In this document: positions 58,686 through 64,000 of the stretch, piece by piece
How positions within the stretch are numbered: position 1 is the stretch's first letter
How the letters are laid out: each line of letters begins with the position of its first letter
Assembly: GCA_933207985.1 (NCBI GenBank)
Contig: OW240914.1
Span: 209,083,777 to 209,147,776, forward strand
DNA length: 64,000 nt
Source: Pelobates cultripes
Lineage: Eukaryota > Chordata > Amphibia > Anura > Pelobatidae
Direction: 5' to 3'
Translations under genes and position numbers: made by a program
The notes under the pieces: generated by a model
Database searches by the model: none
Told to the model about the DNA's origin: nothing
Seen by the model: the letters and a program-made list of their open reading frames with translations, nothing else

Positions 58686-58910
58686 TATTTTTATTGACCA
58701 CAGTGCATATCATTATGTCATGGAATGTACCAAAATGGTTCTAATCTCTTAAACACAGAGTTTTTGTCTAAATATTTTTTTTAAATGTGCCTTATTTTGT
58801 GTCTAATGAAATCATAGTAAAAAACAAAAAAAAACAAAGTCTATGTGTTTGTTGTTTATATTGTGTGTATTTATGAGAATATTTATTATGCTTCTTTGTT
58901 TTACTTGTAG

Positions 58911-59042
58911 ATGCACTGCTGTGGGGTGACGGATTATACTGATTGGTATCCAGTAATGGGAGATAACCGTGTTCCAGACCGATGTTGTATGGAGAATTCC
59001 CAGGACTGTGGTCATAATTCCACCAGTTTAGTTTGGAAAACA
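58911..59042 (+). CDS. TSPAN9: TSPAN9 exon encoding residues 145-188 (EC2 with CCG motif)
   Basis: This 132-nt exon encodes 44 residues, starting MHCCGVTDYTDW and ending SLVWKT. It carries the tetraspanin signature CCG (residues 147-149) and three of the other EC2 cysteines: the RCC pair (169-170) and the one in SQDCG (177). With the cysteine of the next exon this gives the six-cysteine, three-disulfide type of EC2. An N-glycosylation sequon, N-S-T, lies at residue 180, where the mammalian protein has N-A-T. The acceptor is TTACTTGTAG ending at 58910 and the donor GTGAGT starts at 59043. The ATG at the exon start is the internal Met codon, not a translation start. Confidence 0.96.
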
Positions 59043-59939
59043 GTGAGTCCTGTACTCTGCATTTTTGTCTCTGGCACAATCTACAGTACTTCTGCAGATT
59101 TAGTGGCCATTTAATAGACATAAATCTCTGAATAATTAGGGACTACAGATGTTTGTTGACTTGGTTAAGCATTCCGATTAATTATTTAAAAGAAGTATAG
59201 ATTCAAAATGAAGCAGGGATTCATTGCTTTTAAAAATGTATGCATACAGCAAAAATATCTATGCAGAAGGAAGTAAAGATTCAATTAATAAAATAAACCA
59301 AAATATAAACATAATGACAATCTTAAACATTGCAAAAAACTTTCGATGGTTGGTATCTTCTGTCTTCCATTTGATCAACACATGTATCAACATTAGGGCC
59401 TCTCAACCTCATCCCATGAGCTTTCCCCTCATTGAGTCGTTATTGCCTTGGAAAGCTACACAGCTGAATTCTGGGAACATTCATCAAACATAACTTACAA
59501 TGGAAATGAGGAACTGGGGAAAGATGTCTGTCTACTCTGAATAGAAATTTGCACTAGCCGGATTGAGACTTGATAACTCTCTGAATGGGGCAGCATTACC
59601 AGTGCATGAAAAATCTTAAAAATGTTCAGAATGTATTCATGTATTATGGTGTATAAAATCGGTGAACGTTGGTTGGAATTTAAATCACATTTATTTAATA
59701 AATAATCTAGATTGTATATCATTAGCACTAGTAACACTGAAACTATATTAAAAATATATTGGTAGGTTAAAGAATTAAATGGCTGCTCCAGACTACCTAA
59801 TTCCGTTTTATGGTATCTATATATATTAGATGTTGGAACTGTCCTTATCAAAAAGCCTAATGTCAGAATCCATAGCCCAGTTTCTAATGATGTGCAACCA
59901 GGGGGTTGGTTGGTTTCAAAAGTAAACATTTACTACAAA

Positions 59940-60082
59940 GGCAGCAGCGCCTGACTGGAATACAAGTAAGATTTTACAATATTTAGGGAGGCAAGAGGGG
60001 CCATGGGTGCTAGATGGTGGTTTTAACAACATAGGATCAGGAATACATGTCTGTGTTCCTGACCCTATAGTGTTTCTTTAAG
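59940..60082. mobile_element. AAAGGGACACTATAG-type MITE, right-end fragment
   Basis: Contains GTAAGATTTTACAATATTTA, GATGGTGGTTTTAACAACAT and GACCCTATAGTGTTTCTTTA, the right end of the family seen at 10620-11547 and 21196-21782. The left half is absent. Confidence 0.78.
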
Positions 60083-60084
60083 GT

Positions 60085-60330
60085 TGGGATTACTGCATAA
60101 AGGGCCCTTGGAATGTAAGAAGAGCCCGCAAGGTGTGAGGGAGCTAGGTTCATGGAAGGAAGAATAACACCCTTGGCAATGAGAAGAAGTCTGGGTTACG
60201 AGAGATGCAAACAGGACCCCTGTAATAGGAAGGAGACCATGGGGCATGTTAGGGCAACAACGTGACCTCTGGGAAAATAGTGAGAGAAACCAGATTAAAC
60301 CCAGGAGATGGTGCCTAGTATGCAAGAGTG
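60085..60330. repeat. Possible degenerate minisatellite
   Basis: Purine-rich units with GGGCCCTTGGAATGTAAGAA, GAGACCATGGGGCATG and GTGAGAG...ACCAG recur loosely with a spacing of roughly 35-50 bp. It follows directly on the MITE fragment ending at 60082. Confidence 0.4.
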
Positions 60331-60887
60331 ATGTATGTGATTGAAAGGACTTGTTATCTTTATTCAAGTTGGCTGCTAGCATTGTTAGAACAATAAAAAT
60401 CATCCACATCTTCAAGGATAAGAGTGTTAGAGAAATCTCTCATGTTCACGGTTGGTTGGAGTAAATTTAACAAGTCCAGAGAGGGGACGGGTGGAGAAAA
60501 GTGTGCGTTCAAGGAAAGATATAGTGTGTTTCTTGGGCCTGGATCTTTAGACTATCTCCTCCACTGTATGCATTGGATTGCCTTGTTACATGACTTAAAC
60601 TGGAAAAGGCAGCATTCAAAGCAAAAGGCAATATTGAAACACCTTAAAAGCCATGATTTTGAAGGAATCCGAAATGAAATTAATTATAGTGACTCCTTTT
60701 ACAAAAATTCTTCACAAGCCTATATCTGAGGCTTTAACTCCTAAAGCTCACTCACAGCAACCCATCTGTATGCAACATTTTGGTGGTTATGATCTCCTTT
60801 AAATAGTTGTTCATTGGTTAGTTAAATTCACCTACAACCAAAGCTGTAAAATACACGTGAAAATAATAATGTGTATTCTTCTTTCAG

Positions 60888-60971
60888 GGCTGTTATGAAA
60901 AAGTAAAAATGTGGTTTGATGACAACAAGCATGTTCTTGGCACGATTGGAATGTGCATACTCATAATACAG
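60888..60971 (+). CDS. TSPAN9: TSPAN9 exon encoding residues 189-216 (end of EC2, start of TM4)
   Basis: This 84-nt exon encodes 28 residues, starting GCYEKVKMWFDDNKHVLG and ending MCILIIQ. It supplies the sixth EC2 cysteine (residue 190) and the last EC2 helix, and enters TM4. The acceptor is TTCTTTCAG ending at 60887. The donor is GTATTT at 60972, weaker than the consensus but a valid GT. The remaining about 23 residues (rest of TM4 and the cytoplasmic tail) must lie in a further exon. I searched the 3 kb to the end of the window by eye for an AG followed by codons for ILGMAFSM and did not see it. Confidence 0.95.
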
Positions 60972-63032
60972 GTATTTATTATTTTAGATGTTATTTAATA
61001 TTACTGGTACACTCCTTTCTTTCATTCTATTTTATTTTAATCTTTGAAGACTCTATTATCTGTACAAGAATAACTGTCCTGCACCCTTTTCCAAGACATA
61101 CTACTCATCTGTCATTTGCTAAATAGGTCACTTGTCTTAGTTCATTGGAACTTGAATTTGTCCAGCGAACTGTGATTTTGCCCTAAAGGTTTTTAGAGCT
61201 GTTCCAAGGATTACCCAGGAATAACAATTAACAACCTCTGCATTTTAAGAACATATACAGTAGTTGAAAATAAATATATTCATGTCTTATAAAATATATT
61301 CTTGACCTAAATAATTGGCCTTTTGATTCTATTGTTATACTAAAAAAATGCTTAGCTTCAATTTATTCAGCTTTACATTTTTTTAATTTTAATTTAATTT
61401 AATATTGGACACTTTGCAGATAGTCTCCGATAATATTTAGTTTAATTACTGCATTACATTTGCTTAAAAATGTCATTAATTTGTTATAAATGTAGTTCAA
61501 TTTATTTATGGTAAAGTTTAGTCAGAAGTAAATCTTTGATAGAAAGTACGTATGAACTATGAGAATATTTTGTGAGTTTTCAGCTAGTGGATGCACTGAA
61601 TACATTGTGTAACCTTCACAAGTATATATTTCTACAGATTCACATTCTAAATATAGCAAAGCTCCTTCTTTGAACATTGTGTATTACCTTAACTTGCTTC
61701 TTCTGCTGCAGAGTGACACATACTGTTTTATTGAGTATCTTTAAACTGTATGGTGGATCATAATGAAAGGAGTTCAGATTTCATAAGAGACATTGCAGTC
61801 GGCTGGTATCACCTTTTCTACAGGGAAGAGGCACAACAAGTAGAATGGCGAAGGTCTTCTATTTCTTAATTAAATATCTGAGAATGTTCTAATGTATTCA
61901 TAGTTCTACTAGCCAGGTTTCTGAATTGAAAAAGAAAATTAATTAGATTGTCTGTGTTTAGTAACAGCGTTTGTTGCATATTTAAAGTTACCCATGTTTT
62001 TCAAAACACATTTTGTTAGGTTAATTGTTTTAAGGGAAACTCAAACTATGAAGTTAAAAGTACTCCCTATTTTAATCTATTATAAAGACAATGCATTAAT
62101 AATACATTATAAAAAGAAAATGGATAGTTCCTCACTTTGAAAGTTTTCTGTGGATTAACTTGCAGCTAGAGTCAGACCCTTCTAACCAAATAAAATAAAC
62201 TCTTATTATACAAAACTCTGCAAAGCAGGGGTCCATGGGAAAATATGTTTACCCCCAAACAGCGGTTCCACTCATCACAGAGGGTCAATGGAACTGTTAG
62301 CAGCTGTACTATGGCTGATAACTGTTTACCCATAACCTGGTTCACTGTTTACTGGTCTAGTCTATATTAACATTTTTGTAGAGCTTCATTCTACCTGTGC
62401 TCAGTCCATGGTACAGTTGAAGAAAATAGTGTGGTAGAGTTGAAGAACATATGTGAGGTTGTGTTTGCAATACCACATACAAAACTTACATAAAGTTGGT
62501 ATAGCCAACCAGGAACTTTAGACTAGGTTGGCTGACTGACACGAACTAGTAATGAATATACCCCAATGAAAAAGATATATCATTTATGCCGAATTGCTGC
62601 AGTATATGAGTCAGTGAACTATAACTACTTCAGGAAGTTATGTCTAGTTATATAATGTGTGGGCTGGTTAAAAGGGAAATGTCACATGTCTATTTTCAAT
62701 ATTTTATAGTGACAATTATACAAGTAAAAAGTTAATGATATATAAATAAGCATATACAACCAGCACAGACACTCCACACAGGTCTGTCAAATACACCCAG
62801 TAATTGACACTGACATTTTGAATAATTGATGTTGATGTTAATCTACTTATTTTTTCCATGATTTATACTGTTTCTCTAAGGCCTTTAAATCTGGGAAGAT
62901 GTTTCAACAATGACTTCTGGGAGGGTATTTTACATAATGTGCCTGAGGTAAGGTAGGAATCATGGGAAACATAACTTGCATTACAGTAAATTCCCTGCCT
63001 TTTGAGAAGACAGCTGTCACATCTGAAAGTGT

Positions 63033-63036
<4 letters not shown>
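60972..63036. other. TSPAN9: TSPAN9 intron, no gene seen
   Basis: AT-rich intron after the residue 189-216 exon. I looked for the last coding exon here and did not find it. Confidence 0.65.

Positions 63037-63128
<92 letters not shown>
63037..63128. repeat. TA / CA compound microsatellite
   Basis: TA repeats, then a short ACACAC core (63067-63088), then TA repeats. Open frames on both strands over it are Ile/Tyr artefacts. Confidence 0.97.
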
Positions 63129-63131
<3 letters not shown>

Positions 63132-63669
63132 ATTTAAAGTACTGTAATTGCACAAATAATAGATTTAAATTTCTGGTTTCAAAAATGCTCTTATTCCAAA
63201 TGAGCCAGGTTGGTGTTATCTTTTACAGACTAGCTGAGCATCACGAGACTTCAGGTTGCGCTCTGATCTCTGCTAATTAGTGATTAAAATTTATTTTTCC
63301 AGATGATGAGTCCACATATAGAATTCATTGGTTATTAGTATGAGTACATGTATTTCCATTGGGACATAATTACAATGGAGAAAAGGTCAGGATGGCAGCC
63401 TATGAATACAGAGTGACACAGGTCCTTGCTGTAGCTCTCCATGTTAATTTACTATTTTTGTGTTGGTGAAGATAATGTTTTCCTGACCTTACTGAACTCA
63501 AGACATATGCGCTCCTCCCCATGCCATGGGGTTTTAGGAAGATACTTTAGCTGCCACTGCTTTGTGAAAATACAAATAATAGCTTCCTTTGTTTCTCACC
63601 AAATCCGATTTATCCTAGTATTCAGCTGTGTGAAAAGCACATACTACTCTGGGCTTGTAATCTATAAGC

Positions 63670-64000
63670 AAATGATTTTTTGGGGGTGCCATGTGTATAC
63701 TTGTGAGCTTTGTGTCAGTTGGTGCCATGGGGCCTGGTTGTCGTGTAGATGCTGTGATCATTGGGTGACCTGTTGGAAAGTAATCTTGTTGCCATGTACA
63801 ACACTGATTTCATATAATTCCAGTTGGGTGTCATTCTGGATATGATGTAGGTTTTGGATGCCATGTGTCTTGCTAATGTTTGACTTTCCATGCTACTGTC
63901 TTGTGAGTGAGTGTTTGGGTGCCAGGTTCAGCTGAGTATTAGCTATGGTGTGTATCCTTTTGCTAGGGTGCCTTGTGGGTGCCTCATGCCAATCTCATCT
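63670..64000. repeat. Degenerate GGTGCCATG minisatellite, running off the window
   Basis: GGTGCCATGTGTATACTTGT, GGTGCCATGGGGCCTGGTTG, GGATGCCATGTGTCTTGC, GGGTGCCAGGTTCAGC and GGGTGCCTTGTGGGTGCC recur at irregular 30-80 bp spacing. The 134-codon frame starting at 63441 reads into it and is not supported. Confidence 0.65.

Larger units (their letters stand above)
32611..60971 (+). other. TSPAN9: TSPAN9 gene, partial (internal coding exons)
   Basis: This span holds five distinct exons of tetraspanin-9, a four-pass plasma-membrane protein that organises tetraspanin-enriched microdomains. The exons encode residues 22-216 of the about 239-residue family protein. All introns are phase 0 with AG acceptors and GT donors. 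Intron lengths are 639 bp, 14.2 kb, 6.8 kb and 1.8 kb, counting from the second copy of the first exon. The closest paralogue, TSPAN4, fits much less well: the EC1 stretch QGNFATFSPSFPSL and the EC2 stretch KEGLLLY are TSPAN9-like. The exon for the N-terminal 21 residues and the last exon (end of TM4 and C-terminal tail) were not found in the window, so the gene runs off both sides. The first exon here is duplicated across an assembly gap. Confidence 0.95.

Noticed and set aside
59495..59929. 144-codon minus-strand frame in the TSPAN9 intron
   Set aside because: No recognised motif, antisense within an intron and no supporting regulatory signals.
63441..63845. 134-codon + strand frame as a possible last gene
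   Set aside because: Reads into a degenerate GGTGCCATG repeat; Cys/Trp-rich with no known similarity, and does not encode the TSPAN9 C-terminus.
1..64000. CRISPR arrays, rRNA, tRNA genes, bacterial operons or endogenous retroviruses
   Set aside because: No regular short repeat-spacer arrays, no cloverleaf or rRNA sequence recognised, no LTR pair or retroviral frame seen; the tandem repeats present are minisatellites.

Overview
The window is non-coding-dominated vertebrate DNA carrying the middle-to-late part of one gene, TSPAN9 (tetraspanin-9), on the + strand. The AT-rich composition, large introns and mixture of mobile elements (Tc1, hAT-like, TTAA-flanked MITEs, L1 and L2 LINEs, and short elements beginning AAAGGGACACTATAG) suggest an anuran amphibian. 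The vertebrate assignment is firm. The frog assignment is an inference from repeat families and cannot be proved here.

Gene layout. Five distinct coding exons are visible, all joined by phase-0 introns with AG/GT borders: residues 22-85 (present twice, at 32611-32802 and 36958-37149), 86-110 (37789-37863), 111-144 (52028-52129), 145-188 (58911-59042) and 189-216 (60888-60971), numbered by the 239-residue mammalian protein. Together they encode most of TM1, TM2, TM3, the large extracellular loop with CCG and six cysteines, and the start of TM4. The first coding exon (about 21 residues) and the last (about 23 residues) were not found and should lie outside the window. Positions 1-32610 are therefore probably one large upstream intron.

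Assembly problem. A 100-N gap (32965-33064) is bordered on both sides by two nearly identical copies of about 4.25 kb (28706-32964 and 33065-37311). The copies differ by about ten substitutions and two small indels. The duplicated exon is identical and would put an extra TM segment into the protein. This looks like two haplotypes placed in tandem rather than a biological exon duplication.

Repeats by region. 0-12 kb: a degenerate minisatellite (957-1290), an L2 tail, a hairpin MITE, a foldback element broken by a GC-rich insertion (5.1-6.3 kb), and AAAGGGACACTATAG elements (10.0-11.55 kb). 12-18 kb: a Tc1 element with a frameshift and a lost catalytic Glu, a TTAA-flanked 72-bp MITE nested in it, a 408-bp tandem repeat abutting it, and an antisense L1 fragment. 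18-37 kb: MITEs, a foldback element and the duplicated block. 37-52 kb: an L2 reverse transcriptase broken by an insertion, a 1.45-kb terminal-inverted-repeat element and further MITEs. 51-56.5 kb: two GC-rich hAT-like elements with exact 8-bp target duplications, one of them 2.9 kb and filled with minisatellites. 57.9-64 kb: degenerate minisatellites between the last TSPAN9 exons.

I see no operon, CRISPR array, rRNA or tRNA and no new protein-coding system. The most interesting material is the false duplication inside TSPAN9 and the datable nested mobile elements.
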